From Sanguibacter keddieii DSM 10542 (GTDB lineage: Bacteria > Actinomycetota > Actinomycetes > Actinomycetales > Cellulomonadaceae): DNA of 64,000 nt. Under the pieces are notes generated by a model. That model searched no databases, was not told where the DNA came from, and was given only the letters and a program-made list of their open reading frames with translations. Where the stretch lies: assembly GCF_000024925.1 (NCBI RefSeq), contig NC_013521.1:3038001-3102000 (forward strand), written 5' to 3'. Each line of letters opens with the position of its first letter. Position 1 is the stretch's first letter. The position numbers and the translations under genes are program-made. Shown here piece by piece: positions 56,334-64,000 of the stretch.

Positions 56334-58115
56334 GTGACCAGCTCTACTTCCAGCAGCGTGCAGGCTGCAGACGTGACATTCGGCGACTTCGGGGTGCGCC
56401 CCGAGATCGTCCAGGCCCTCGCCGACGCCGGCATCGTGGCTCCCTTCCCCATCCAGGCGATGACGCTCCCGGTGGCGATGGCAGGGCACGACATCATCGG
56501 CCAGGCCAAGACCGGTACCGGCAAGACCCTCGGGTTCGGCGTCCCGCTGCTCCACCGCGTCGTCGCCCCGGGTGAGCCCGGGTACGACGAGCTCCCCGCG
56601 CCGGGCAAGCCCCAGGCGCTCGTCATCGTCCCGACCCGCGAGCTCGCCGTGCAGGTCGCCAAGGACCTCGAGGCCGCCTCGACCAAGCGGTCGGTGCGCA
56701 TCGTCCAGCTCTACGGCGGACGCGCGTACGAGCCGCAGGTCAAGGCGCTCGAGCAGGGCGTCGAGGTCGTCGTCGGCACCCCGGGCCGCATGATCGACCT
56801 CCTCAAGCAGGGGTTCCTCGACCTCACCCGCGCCCAGTGCGTCGTGCTCGACGAGGCCGACGAGATGCTCGACCTCGGGTTCCTGCCCGACGTCGAGAAG
56901 CTCCTCGCCCGCACCCCGGCCGTACGCCACACGATGCTGTTCTCGGCGACCATGCCGGGTGCCGTCGTGGCGATGGCCCGTCGGTACATGAAGCAGCCGA
57001 CGCACATCCGCGCGAACGACCCGGACGACGGCGGCCAGACCGTCAAGAACATCAAGCAGGTCGTCTACCGCGCGCACGCCCTCGACAAGGTCGAGGTCCT
57101 CGCCCGCATCCTCCAGTCGGAGGGTCGTGGCCTGTCGATCGTGTTCGCCCGCACCAAGCGCACGGCCGCGAAGGTCGCCGACGAGCTCGCCGACCGCGGC
57201 TTCGCCTCGGGTGCGATCCACGGCGACCTCGGCCAGGGCGCCCGCGAGCAGGCGCTGCGCGCCTTCCGCTCGGGCAAGATCGACGTCCTCGTCGCGACCG
57301 ACGTCGCGGCCCGCGGCATCGACGTCGACGAGGTGACCCACGTGGTCAACTACCAGTGCCCCGAGGACGAGAAGACCTACCTGCACCGCACCGGCCGCAC
57401 AGGCCGCGCGGGCCACAAGGGCACCGCCGTGACCTTCGTGGACTGGGACGACCTGCCCCGCTGGTCGCTCATCAACAAGGCGCTCGACCTCGACATCCCC
57501 GAGCCCGTCGAGACGTACTCGACGTCGCCGCACCTCTACACCGACCTCGACATCCCCGAGGGCACCAAGGGCCGCCTGCCCCGGTCGGCCCAGACCCGCG
57601 CGGGTCTCGACGCGGAGGTCCTCGAGGACCTCGGCGAGACCGGCAAGCGCGGGGCGGCCCGCCCGGCGCAGTCCGGCGGACGCGACTCCGGACGCGGTGA
57701 CGCCGGACGCGGTGACTCGCGTCGCGACGGACGCTCGGGCGAGCGCTCCGGCGGTCGTGGTCAGGGTGGCCAGGGCAGCCGTGGCGAGACCGGTCGTGGT
57801 CAGGGTGGTCGCGACAGCGCACCCCGCGAGCAGAGCACCGTCGAGACCGCCCCGCGCGAGCAGAGGACCGTCGAGACCGCCGCCGAGGCACCCGCCGAGG
57901 GCACGCGCCGTCCGCGGACCCGCCAGCGCACCCGCACCACGGGCACCGGCGCCTCGGAGCAGGCGTCGACCAGCACCTCGACGAGCACCTCCTCGAGCGC
58001 CCCGGCGGCCACGACCGAGGGCGAGGGCGGTCGTCCGCGTCGTCGCCGTCGTCGTCCTGCCGGCTCGCAGGGCTCGGAGCAGGGACGCAGCCCCGAGGCA
58101 CCTGTCTCCGCCTGA
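56334..58115 (+). CDS. DEAD-box RNA helicase with Arg/Gly-rich tail
   Basis: 593 aa, RhlE-like. The ordered helicase motifs are the Q motif FPIQAM, AKTGTGKT, PTRELA, TPGR, DEAD, SAT and HRTGRTGRAG. The core ends around residue 385. The last 150 residues are low-complexity, first RG/RD/GQG-rich (an RNA-binding RGG-type tail), then Thr/Ser-rich, then a basic RRRRRP end. It remodels RNA, typically in ribosome assembly or cold adaptation. Start GTG 56334 has AGG upstream. It is the last gene of the conserved block. Confidence 0.93.
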   Translation: MTSSTSSSVQAADVTFGDFGVRPEIVQALADAGIVAPFPIQAMTLPVAMAGHDIIGQAKTGTGKTLGFGVPLLHRVVAPGEPGYDELPAPGKPQALVIVPTRELAVQVAKDLEAASTKRSVRIVQLYGGRAYEPQVKALEQGVEVVVGTPGRMIDLLKQGFLDLTRAQCVVLDEADEMLDLGFLPDVEKLLARTPAVRHTMLFSATMPGAVVAMARRYMKQPTHIRANDPDDGGQTVKNIKQVVYRAHALDKVEVLARILQSEGRGLSIVFARTKRTAAKVADELADRGFASGAIHGDLGQGAREQALRAFRSGKIDVLVATDVAARGIDVDEVTHVVNYQCPEDEKTYLHRTGRTGRAGHKGTAVTFVDWDDLPRWSLINKALDLDIPEPVETYSTSPHLYTDLDIPEGTKGRLPRSAQTRAGLDAEVLEDLGETGKRGAARPAQSGGRDSGRGDAGRGDSRRDGRSGERSGGRGQGGQGSRGETGRGQGGRDSAPREQSTVETAPREQRTVETAAEAPAEGTRRPRTRQRTRTTGTGASEQASTSTSTSTSSSAPAATTEGEGGRPRRRRRRPAGSQGSEQGRSPEAPVSA

Positions 58116-58116
58116 C

Positions 58117-58141
58117 GCACGAAGCACGAAGCACGAAGCAC
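58117..58141. repeat. 7-bp tandem repeat (GCACGAA x3.5)
   Basis: Three perfect GCACGAA units plus GCAC lie just after the helicase stop codon and before its terminator. Confidence 0.85.
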
Positions 58142-58143
58142 AC

Positions 58144-58173
58144 GAGCGGCGGTCTCCCCGGAGGCCGCCGCTC
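58144..58173 (+). terminator. Terminator after the DEAD-box helicase gene
   Basis: GAGCGGCGG (58144-58152) pairs with CCGCCGCTC (58165-58173), followed by TGTCGT. It is a rho-independent-type stem without a long T tract, as is usual at this GC content. Confidence 0.65.
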
Positions 58174-58299
58174 TGTCGTGCCTCCACCCCTCCGCGGCGT
58201 CTCCACCCCTCCCGCTTGACCCTGGACCGAGGTCCAGACCCTAGCGTGACCGAGCACCGGCCACGAGGGCCGGTCAGGTCGAGCAGGAGGTCACAGACG

Positions 58300-59724
58300 A
58301 TGTGGATCGAGATCATGGCGGCCGTCGCGGCTGCCGCGGCGGCGACGGCGGCGTTGGCCGTCGGGCCGCGCAGGCCCCGGACGACCGTCCTCCTCGGCGT
58401 CCTCGCCGCTCTCCCGGCGCTCGTGGCAGCAGCGAGCGGACCACGTGCCCCGGCTGCGCTCGTCTACGCCGCAGCCGCTGGTGCGCTCGTCGTGGTGCTC
58501 CTCTCCCGGCGCCGGAGCCCCGTGCTCGCGCTGGTCCCCGTCGTCGTCGGGGGGCTCGCGCTCGCACCCGCCGTCGTCCTGCCGCCGCTCGAGCTGCCTG
58601 CCCCGAGCAGCCCGCAGGTCTCCGGGGCCGCGAGCCCGGTGGTCGGTCGGCTGACCTACGAGTGGACCGACCGGTCGCGTGACGACCCGTACCTCGACGG
58701 AGCTCCCCGCCGGGTGCTCGTGGACGTGTGGTACCCGGGGACGGGCGGCCCCCAGGAGACGTCCCCCTACCCGGGCGACGCCGTCGCGGGGGCGCTGTCG
58801 AGCGCTCTCGGAGCGCCGGCGTGGCTCTTCGGCTACCTGTCGCAGGCGTCGACGCCGGTCGTCGCCGACGCCGCGGTCGCCCCGTCAGCCGACCCCTACC
58901 CCGTGGTCCTCTACTCACCCGGCAACGGCTCGACGCGCTTCCAGAACATGGCCCTGGTCGGTGCGCTCGTCGCCGACGGCTACGTCGTGGTCGGCGTCGA
59001 CCACCCGGGGACGGCGGCGTCGCTCACCTTCGCCGACGGCAGCACCGTGGTGGGCAGCCTCGCGCCCCCGCCCGCAGCCGGCCCTGAGGCGGGCGAGGAC
59101 GACATCATCGACGTGCGCGCCGAGGACCTCTCCTTCGTCCTGAACCAGGTCGAGGCGCTCTCCACGGGCGACGGACCGCTCGCCGGCCGGGTCGACACCG
59201 GGACGGTGGCCGTCGTGGGGCACTCCTACGGCGGCGCGACGGCCGTCGAGACCGCGGCCCGGGACGACCGGGTCGACGTGGTGGTCGCGCTGGACGGGAC
59301 GCTGTGGGGCACGGCCACCTTCCGAGACGGGATCAGCCAGCCGCTGCTCTACGTGCAGGCCACCGGCACGGTCGCGCTCATGGAGCCCGGGGCGCGCACC
59401 GACCTCGACGAGGAGTACTTCGAGCACGCACGGGACGGGCTGGACCAGGTGTTCGCCGAGGCGCGGTCCGACGCGACCTACGTCCTGGTGGAGGGCGCGA
59501 ACCACTACACCTTCACGGACCTCGCGCTGCTCAGCCCTCTGGCCCGGGACGGTCTCTCGGCCGAGGAGTCGGCAGGCGTCACCGAGGACCTCGTGCTGAC
59601 GTACCTCGACCAGCAGCTGCGCGGCGCGGACGTCGACGTGCTGCAGGTCGCGGCGCGCAGGCCTGGCCTCGACGTACGCTCGAACCCGGAGAGCATCTTC
59701 GGCGACACAGGATCGGGGCGGTGA
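58300..59724 (+). CDS. Membrane-anchored alpha/beta hydrolase (PAF-acetylhydrolase-like)
   Basis: 474 aa. About four hydrophobic helices occupy residues 1-100, then comes an extracytoplasmic alpha/beta hydrolase domain. The nucleophile elbow is GHSYGG (around residue 308). VVLYSPGNG and DHPGTAAS near the oxyanion region resemble platelet-activating-factor acetylhydrolase/dienelactone hydrolase-like enzymes, and GANHYTFTD supplies the probable catalytic His. It may cleave short acyl esters outside the membrane; the substrate is unknown. AGGAGG lies 9 nt before the ATG. A MerR gene follows after 3 bp. Confidence 0.85.
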   Translation: MWIEIMAAVAAAAAATAALAVGPRRPRTTVLLGVLAALPALVAAASGPRAPAALVYAAAAGALVVVLLSRRRSPVLALVPVVVGGLALAPAVVLPPLELPAPSSPQVSGAASPVVGRLTYEWTDRSRDDPYLDGAPRRVLVDVWYPGTGGPQETSPYPGDAVAGALSSALGAPAWLFGYLSQASTPVVADAAVAPSADPYPVVLYSPGNGSTRFQNMALVGALVADGYVVVGVDHPGTAASLTFADGSTVVGSLAPPPAAGPEAGEDDIIDVRAEDLSFVLNQVEALSTGDGPLAGRVDTGTVAVVGHSYGGATAVETAARDDRVDVVVALDGTLWGTATFRDGISQPLLYVQATGTVALMEPGARTDLDEEYFEHARDGLDQVFAEARSDATYVLVEGANHYTFTDLALLSPLARDGLSAEESAGVTEDLVLTYLDQQLRGADVDVLQVAARRPGLDVRSNPESIFGDTGSGR

Positions 59725-59727
59725 GGG

Positions 59728-60165
59728 GTGCGACGCGGCGAGCTCGCCCGGGCGACGGGCCTGAGCATCGACACCCTGCGGTTCTACGAGGACCAGGGGG
59801 TCATCCCTCCCCCGCCGCGGCTGCGCAACGGCTACCGCGACTACCCCGAGCACTACGTCACGCTCCTCGGGTTCGTGCAGGAGGCGCGGGTGCTCGGCAT
59901 CCCGCTCCGGCGGACGGCCGAGGTCCTCGCCGCCCTGGCGGACGGGGCGACGGCCGACGACCTGAGAGCCGTCGTCCAGGAGCGGCACGACGAGACCGTC
60001 GCGACGATCACCCGGCTCACCCGCCTGCGCGACCAGCTCGGTGCGCTCCTCGAGGTCCCGGACGCGGACGTCGACAGGTTCGTCGCGTCGTTCGCGTGGG
60101 ACGGCCGTGACCTGGACGCCCCCGCACCTCCCGGAGAGACGGGAGGGCCGGCACCCGTCGACTGA
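59728..60165 (+). CDS. MerR-family regulator
   Basis: 145 aa. The N-terminal winged helix reads ELARATGLSIDTLRFYEDQGVI and NGYRDY, followed by a dimerisation coiled coil (about 75-110). No cysteine pair is present, so it is not a metal or redox sensor of the classic type. GTG 59728 follows the hydrolase stop by 3 bp with GAGGG in the overlap, which implies coupling. It likely senses a small molecule linked to the hydrolase; its target promoter is not evident. Confidence 0.87.
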   Translation: MRRGELARATGLSIDTLRFYEDQGVIPPPPRLRNGYRDYPEHYVTLLGFVQEARVLGIPLRRTAEVLAALADGATADDLRAVVQERHDETVATITRLTRLRDQLGALLEVPDADVDRFVASFAWDGRDLDAPAPPGETGGPAPVD

Positions 60166-60173
60166 CGGGTGCC
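60150..60173. terminator. Terminator overlapping the MerR stop codon
   Basis: GGCACCCGTC (60150-60159) and GACGGGTGCC (60164-60173) form a perfect 10-bp stem with a 4-nt loop. The left arm is coding sequence, so the last MerR codons double as a terminator arm. Confidence 0.75.
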
Positions 60174-60191
60174 AGCCCTGGGCCTCGTCGG

Positions 60192-60821
60192 CTACGCGGT
60201 CTGGACGAAGGCGATGACGGCGTCGGCGATGAGCTGGACCGCGATGGCCGCGAGCAGCAGGCCGGCGATGCGGGTCACGAGGAGCGTGCCGCCCTCGCCG
60301 AGGATCCGGTGCACCACGCTGGCGAAGCGCATGGCGACCCACAGGCACACGCACACGAGGACGAAGCCGACGAAGATCGACACGAGGGAGCGGGCGTCGC
60401 CGTCGGCTCGCTGCACGAACAGCATCGACGCGACGATGGCACCGGGCCCGGCGAGCAGCGGCGTGCCGAGGGGCACGAGCGCCACGTTGACGTTCTTCGA
60501 GCTGGCCTGCGGCTCCTCCATCTTGCCGGTGAGCAGCTCCATCGAGATGAGGAACAGCAGCACACCGCCCGACGCCTGGAGGGCAGGGATGGAGATGTGC
60601 ATGTAGGTCAGGAGCTGCTGGCCGAAGATCGAGAAGGCGAGGATCACGCCGGCGGCGACGAAGATCGCGGTGCGGGCGGCCCGTGCCCGCTGCTTGTGCG
60701 TCATGGCGCTGGTGAGGCCGAGGAAGATCGGCACGGTCCCCGGGGGGTCCATGATGACGAACAGGGTGATGAAGACCTCGATGAACAGACGAGCGTCGAA
60801 CACTGCGTCCAGAGCGCTCAC
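60192..60821 (-). CDS. MarC-family integral membrane protein
   Basis: 209 aa with six predicted helices. The family's duplicated motif appears as LFVIMDPPGTVPIFLGLT in the N-terminal half and VALVPLGTPLLAGPGAI in the second half. MarC/UPF0056 proteins are putative small-molecule or amino-acid transporters; the name does not imply a drug-resistance role. The GTG start 60821 overlaps the stop of the PHP gene by 4 bp (GTGA), so the two are co-translated. Confidence 0.93.
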   Translation of the reverse strand: MSALDAVFDARLFIEVFITLFVIMDPPGTVPIFLGLTSAMTHKQRARAARTAIFVAAGVILAFSIFGQQLLTYMHISIPALQASGGVLLFLISMELLTGKMEEPQASSKNVNVALVPLGTPLLAGPGAIVASMLFVQRADGDARSLVSIFVGFVLVCVCLWVAMRFASVVHRILGEGGTLLVTRIAGLLLAAIAVQLIADAVIAFVQTA

Positions 60822-61672
60822 GGGCGGATCACGTCACTACGACCTATCTCTTCGATCAGGGCGAGCACCGCGGGGTCTGTGGTGTTCTCGCCGAGCCGGT
60901 TGGGTTTACCGGCTCCGTGGTAGTCGCTCGAGCCGGTCACGAAGAGGTCGAGGGACCGGGCCATCATAGTGAGTCGCCGCTGCTGCTCCGGACCGTTGTC
61001 GCGGTGCTGCACCTCGAGCCCCAGGAGGCCCGCTGCGGCCATCTCCTCGATGACCTCGTCGCCCACCACACGTCCGCGGCCGTCGGCGCCCGGGTGCGCG
61101 AAGACCGGCACCCCGCCGGCCGCGCGGACGGCACGGATCGCGTCGAGGGCGTCCGGGGCGTAGTGGGGCACGTAGTAGTCCGACCCGGTCCGCAGGATCG
61201 TGGCGAAGGCCGCCGACCGGTCCGGCGCGTAGCCGGCGTGCACCAGGGCGTCGGCGATGTGCGGTCGGCCGATGGTGGTGCCGGGCTCGGTCTGGGCGAG
61301 GACGTCGTCCCAGGTGACGTCGAAGTCGCGCCCGAGCAGCCGCACCATGGTGCGGGCGCGATCGGAGCGCGCCAGCCGCACCTCGTCGTTCTGGGCCACG
61401 AGGGCCGGGTGGGTCGGGTCGTGCAGGTAGCTCAGCAGGTGCACGCTGATCCCGGCGGAGCGGGCCGACACCTCGGTCCCCCGGACCAGCGCGACCCCGG
61501 ACCGCAGCGCCGCCTCGGCGGCCTCGTCCCAGCCCGCGGTGGTGTCGTGGTCGGTGAGCGCGACCACGTCGAGACCGGCCGCGGCAGCCGACCCGACGAC
61601 ACCAGCCGGGCTCTCCGTGCCGTCGGACGCGTTCGAGTGGGTGTGGAGGTCGATCAGGAGGTCGCGGGGCAC
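60818..61672 (-). CDS. PHP-domain phosphoesterase (YciV/RNase AM-like)
   Basis: 284 aa. Metal-binding PHP motifs are DLHTHSNASDG at the N-terminus, ALTDHDTT (about 38-45), RGTEVSA, VFAHPG (about 195) and a late SSDYHG. The relatives hydrolyse 3',5'-nucleotide bisphosphates or short RNA 5' ends. GTG 61672 is chosen because TAGAGT lies exactly 6 nt upstream; GTG 61678 directly abuts that box and is less likely. It is translated with MarC. Confidence 0.9.
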   Translation of the reverse strand: MPRDLLIDLHTHSNASDGTESPAGVVGSAAAAGLDVVALTDHDTTAGWDEAAEAALRSGVALVRGTEVSARSAGISVHLLSYLHDPTHPALVAQNDEVRLARSDRARTMVRLLGRDFDVTWDDVLAQTEPGTTIGRPHIADALVHAGYAPDRSAAFATILRTGSDYYVPHYAPDALDAIRAVRAAGGVPVFAHPGADGRGRVVGDEVIEEMAAAGLLGLEVQHRDNGPEQQRRLTMMARSLDLFVTGSSDYHGAGKPNRLGENTTDPAVLALIEEIGRSDVIRP

Positions 61673-61678
61673 CCGCAC

Positions 61679-61684
61679 ACTCTA
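61679..61684 (-). promoter_or_regulatory. Leaderless -10 box (TAGAGT) of the PHP-marC operon
   Basis: TAGAGT ends 6 nt before GTG 61672 on the minus strand. Confidence 0.55.
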
Positions 61685-61799
61685 CTTTCACGGGTCGTCC
61701 CCCGGCCGCGCGCCACGGGCACCCGCCACGGTGCGATGCTGACCGGTGGCCCCGCTCCCCCGGCGGGCCTGGCAGACCAGAAGGAACAGGTGGTCCGAC

Positions 61800-62705
61800 G
61801 TGCAGCGACCGGCGATCGTCTTCGTCCACGGGGTGCGCAGCTCCAGCGCGCTCTGGGACCCACAGCTCGCAGCAGTGCGCGCCGAGGGTTACGAGGCCGT
61901 CGCCGTCGACCTCCCCGGGCACGGCGCGCGACGCGACGAGCGGTTCACCCTGCCCGGCGCGATGGCGGTGCTCGACGAGGCCGTGGCCGGCGTCGGCGGC
62001 AGGACCGGCCCTGTCGTGCTCGTGGGGCTGTCCCTCGGCGGCTACGTGACGCTCGAGTACGCCGCCCGGCAGCCCGCACGGCTGGTGGGCGTCGTCGCGT
62101 CGGCCTGCACCTGCGACCCGCACGGCAAGCCGGTGCTGCTGTACCGCGACGTCGCGCACCACGTGGTCCGCGCGCTCGGCGCGGTGGGGGCGGCGCGCGC
62201 GCACCTGCTGCGTCTCCCCCACCTGCCGGGCACCCGCCGCAGGCGGCCGCTCCCGGTGACGACGGCCCACGTCGACGGCACCGGCACCCCGCCCCTGGCG
62301 GGAGGGACGCCCGAGCCGTTCCGACCCGGCTGGGACGTCGTCACCGACATGCTGGGGCAGCTCGCCGGACGCTCGGCGATCGAGAACGCCGCCCGCGCCC
62401 AGGTACCGGTGTGGTTCGTCAACGGCCGCCGCGACCACCTGCGGCTCGAGGAGAAGAAGTACCTCGCCGCCGTGCCGCACGCCCGCCTGGTGGTGGTCCC
62501 GGGCTCCGGCCACGACGTGAGCTCCGAGGCGCCGGACGAGTACGACGCCGTGCTGCTCGGCGTGCTGGCCGACCTGGAGGCAGGGCGCGCGACGTCCCCA
62601 GGTTCCGTCGCACCCTCCCACCGTCCGCGTCGTGACCGCGGGCGCCTGCGAGCCACCACCGCTGCGCCGGGACCGGGGACTGTGCCGAACGCCGCCGCGG
62701 TGTGA
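61800..62705 (+). CDS. Alpha/beta-fold hydrolase
   Basis: 301 aa. FVHGVRSSSALWD gives the oxyanion region, VGLSLGGYV the nucleophile elbow (Ser at about residue 82) and GSGHDVSSE the catalytic His. It resembles the broad 3-oxoadipate enol-lactonase/esterase type; the substrate cannot be named. A basic loop GTRRRRPLP and a disordered C-terminal tail of about 45 residues are present. GTG 61800 has ACAGGTGG 6 nt upstream and yields the usual N-terminus; GTG 61746 is an alternative. The aminopeptidase gene begins 10 bp downstream. Confidence 0.85.
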   Translation: MQRPAIVFVHGVRSSSALWDPQLAAVRAEGYEAVAVDLPGHGARRDERFTLPGAMAVLDEAVAGVGGRTGPVVLVGLSLGGYVTLEYAARQPARLVGVVASACTCDPHGKPVLLYRDVAHHVVRALGAVGAARAHLLRLPHLPGTRRRRPLPVTTAHVDGTGTPPLAGGTPEPFRPGWDVVTDMLGQLAGRSAIENAARAQVPVWFVNGRRDHLRLEEKKYLAAVPHARLVVVPGSGHDVSSEAPDEYDAVLLGVLADLEAGRATSPGSVAPSHRPRRDRGRLRATTAAPGPGTVPNAAAV

Positions 62706-62715
62706 AGATGGTGGG

Positions 62716-64000
62716 ATGAGCTCGGACACCACTGACACGACCATCCCGGCCGCGCACGGCACGGACAGCACCCCGGACACCCCGGAGGCCACCGGCCAGC
62801 CCCTCGAGGACCGCGGGGAGAACCGCTCGCAGCGGCCGTCCTCGGCGGCCTTCCGCGACTTCATCACCAGCGGCTGGGGCCCGCGCGTCGACCTCGGCGT
62901 CGTCCCCTCGACCGCGTCGACCTACACGGTCGCCCGCCGTGACGCCGTCTCGGCCGCGTTCCCGGGCGAGCGCGTGGTCGTCCCCGCGGGCACGCTCAAG
63001 CAGCGCTCGAATGACACCGACTACAGGTTCCGCCCGCACTCGGCCTTCGCGCACCTCACCGGCCTGGGCACCGACCAGGAACCCGACGCGGTCCTCGTCC
63101 TCCACCCGCTGGGCGCGCAGGGCCACGAGGCCGTCCTCTACGTCCGCCCCCTCGCGCCGCGCGACACCGAGGAGTTCTACGCCGACTCCCGCTACGGGGA
63201 GTTCTGGGTCGGCGCCCGCCCCTCGCTCGAGGACATGACCACGCTCACCGGGATCCGCGCCGCGCACGTCGACGAGCTCCCCGACGCCCTCGCCAAGGAC
63301 ACGGGCGCCGACGGCGTCCGCCTGCGTGTGGTCCGCGAGGCCGACGAGCAGGTCGCCGTGCTCGTCGAGTCGCTGCGCCACGTCGCCGGGACGGTCGACG
63401 AGGACGAGACCGCCCGCCTCGACGCCGAGCTCGCCGAGATGGTCTCCGAGCTGCGCCTGGTCAAGGACGAGCACGAGATCGGCCAGATGCGCGAGGCCGT
63501 GGACCAGACGATCGCCGGCTTCGGCAAGGTCGTCCGCGCACTCCCCGCCGCGACCACCCACGCCCGCGGCGAGCGCGTCGTCGAGACCACCTTCGACGGG
63601 CACGCCCGCCTCGAGGGCAACACCGTCGGCTACGAGACCATCGCGGCCGCCGGCGAGCACGCCACCACGCTGCACTGGATCCGCAACGACGGCCAGGTCC
63701 GCTCCGGCGAGCTGATCCTCGTCGACGCCGGTGTCGAGGTCGAGTCCCTCTACACCGCCGACGTCACGCGCACCCTCCCGGTCGACGGCACCTTCACCGA
63801 CGTGCAGCGCCGCGTGTACACCGCGGTCCTCGACGCGGCCGACGCGGCCTTCGCCGTGGCGCGCCCCGGCACCCGGTTCGCCGACATCCACGCCGCCGCG
63901 ATGGTCGTCATCGCCGAGCGCCTCGCCGACTGGGGCCTGCTGCCCGGCACCGCCGAGGAGTCGCTCGCCCCCGAGGGCCAGCACCACCGTCGCTGGATGG
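62716..64000 (+). CDS. Xaa-Pro aminopeptidase (aminopeptidase P, M24B), 3' partial
   Basis: 428 residues are visible before the window ends. A disordered Thr/Asp/Glu-rich N-terminus (about 45 residues) leads to the aminopeptidase-P N-terminal domain (RSNDTDYRFRPHSAFAHLTG) and the M24 pita-bread domain from about residue 250. The first two metal ligands are Asp in LVDAGVE and Asp in TADVTRT. The sequence stops just after QHHRRWM, so the PHGTSH-type His ligand lies outside. It removes N-terminal residues preceding proline. GAAGAT ends 6 nt before ATG 62716. Confidence 0.93.
   Translation, partial: MSSDTTDTTIPAAHGTDSTPDTPEATGQPLEDRGENRSQRPSSAAFRDFITSGWGPRVDLGVVPSTASTYTVARRDAVSAAFPGERVVVPAGTLKQRSNDTDYRFRPHSAFAHLTGLGTDQEPDAVLVLHPLGAQGHEAVLYVRPLAPRDTEEFYADSRYGEFWVGARPSLEDMTTLTGIRAAHVDELPDALAKDTGADGVRLRVVREADEQVAVLVESLRHVAGTVDEDETARLDAELAEMVSELRLVKDEHEIGQMREAVDQTIAGFGKVVRALPAATTHARGERVVETTFDGHARLEGNTVGYETIAAAGEHATTLHWIRNDGQVRSGELILVDAGVEVESLYTADVTRTLPVDGTFTDVQRRVYTAVLDAADAAFAVARPGTRFADIHAAAMVVIAERLADWGLLPGTAEESLAPEGQHHRRWM

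Noticed and set aside
60192-60821. Multidrug-resistance transporter based on the MarC name
   Set aside because: MarC-family proteins have no established role in drug resistance; only a putative membrane transporter is supported.

Overview
The window is a 64-kb piece of a high-GC actinobacterial chromosome, most likely a motile member of the Micrococcales (Cellulomonas/Sanguibacter/Oerskovia-like; this placement is inference). The grounds are GC-saturated third codon positions, many GTG starts, actinobacteria-specific families (WhiB7, mycoredoxin, AdnAB, UPF0182, PPA1309, DUF3107, DUF3152, Zincin_2), a chemoreceptor, and initiator tRNA genes with no encoded CCA. I recognise about 49 protein genes (two cut by the window ends), two identical initiator tRNA-fMet genes and one leader ORF. 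I see no phage, IS, integrase, rRNA or CRISPR.

Region 1 (0-10 kb). After the tail of a membrane protein and an N5-(carboxyethyl)ornithine-synthase-like dehydrogenase comes a minus-strand sugar module, read from 9180 down to 1650: a LacI repressor, a GH13 alpha-glucosidase, a solute-binding lipoprotein, two ABC permeases and an extended SDR. The repressor gene has a perfect 17-bp operator-like palindrome in its own promoter.

Region 2 (10-19.8 kb). Mostly single genes: a kinase-less Sensor-domain protein, a DUF429 protein, an MMPL transporter, a chemoreceptor, an aldo/keto reductase, an S9 peptidase, an aldose 1-epimerase and the two tRNA-fMet genes.

Region 3 (19.8-58 kb). A backbone that runs almost in the order of the M. 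tuberculosis Rv3193c-Rv3211 block: UPF0182, PPA1309, PDZ-Lon protease, an NAD-binding protein, Zincin_2, a YgjP-like metallopeptidase, a ThiF-like protein, whiB7, uvrD2, mycoredoxin, nudC, a kinase-like protein, adnB/adnA, DUF3152, TetR, DUF3107, a ferritin-like protein and a DEAD-box helicase. Two accessory cassettes interrupt it. One is an FMN-dependent monooxygenase, an F420-type oxidoreductase and a TetR regulator (35.5-38.8 kb). The other is an ABC importer with a GH35 beta-galactosidase and a ROK repressor (47.9-55.2 kb). whiB7 is preceded by a WhiB7-type promoter, a leader ORF and an attenuator-like hairpin.

Region 4 (58-64 kb). A membrane-anchored PAF-acetylhydrolase-like enzyme with a coupled MerR regulator, MarC and a PHP phosphoesterase (overlapping genes), an alpha/beta hydrolase, and an aminopeptidase P cut by the window end.

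The strongest cross-cutting signal is regulatory. At least eight genes have a TANNNT -10 box ending 6-7 nt before the start codon, which is leaderless architecture, and each accessory cassette carries its own palindromic operator next to its regulator or promoter. Both sugar importers lack an ATPase gene, so they probably share one encoded elsewhere.
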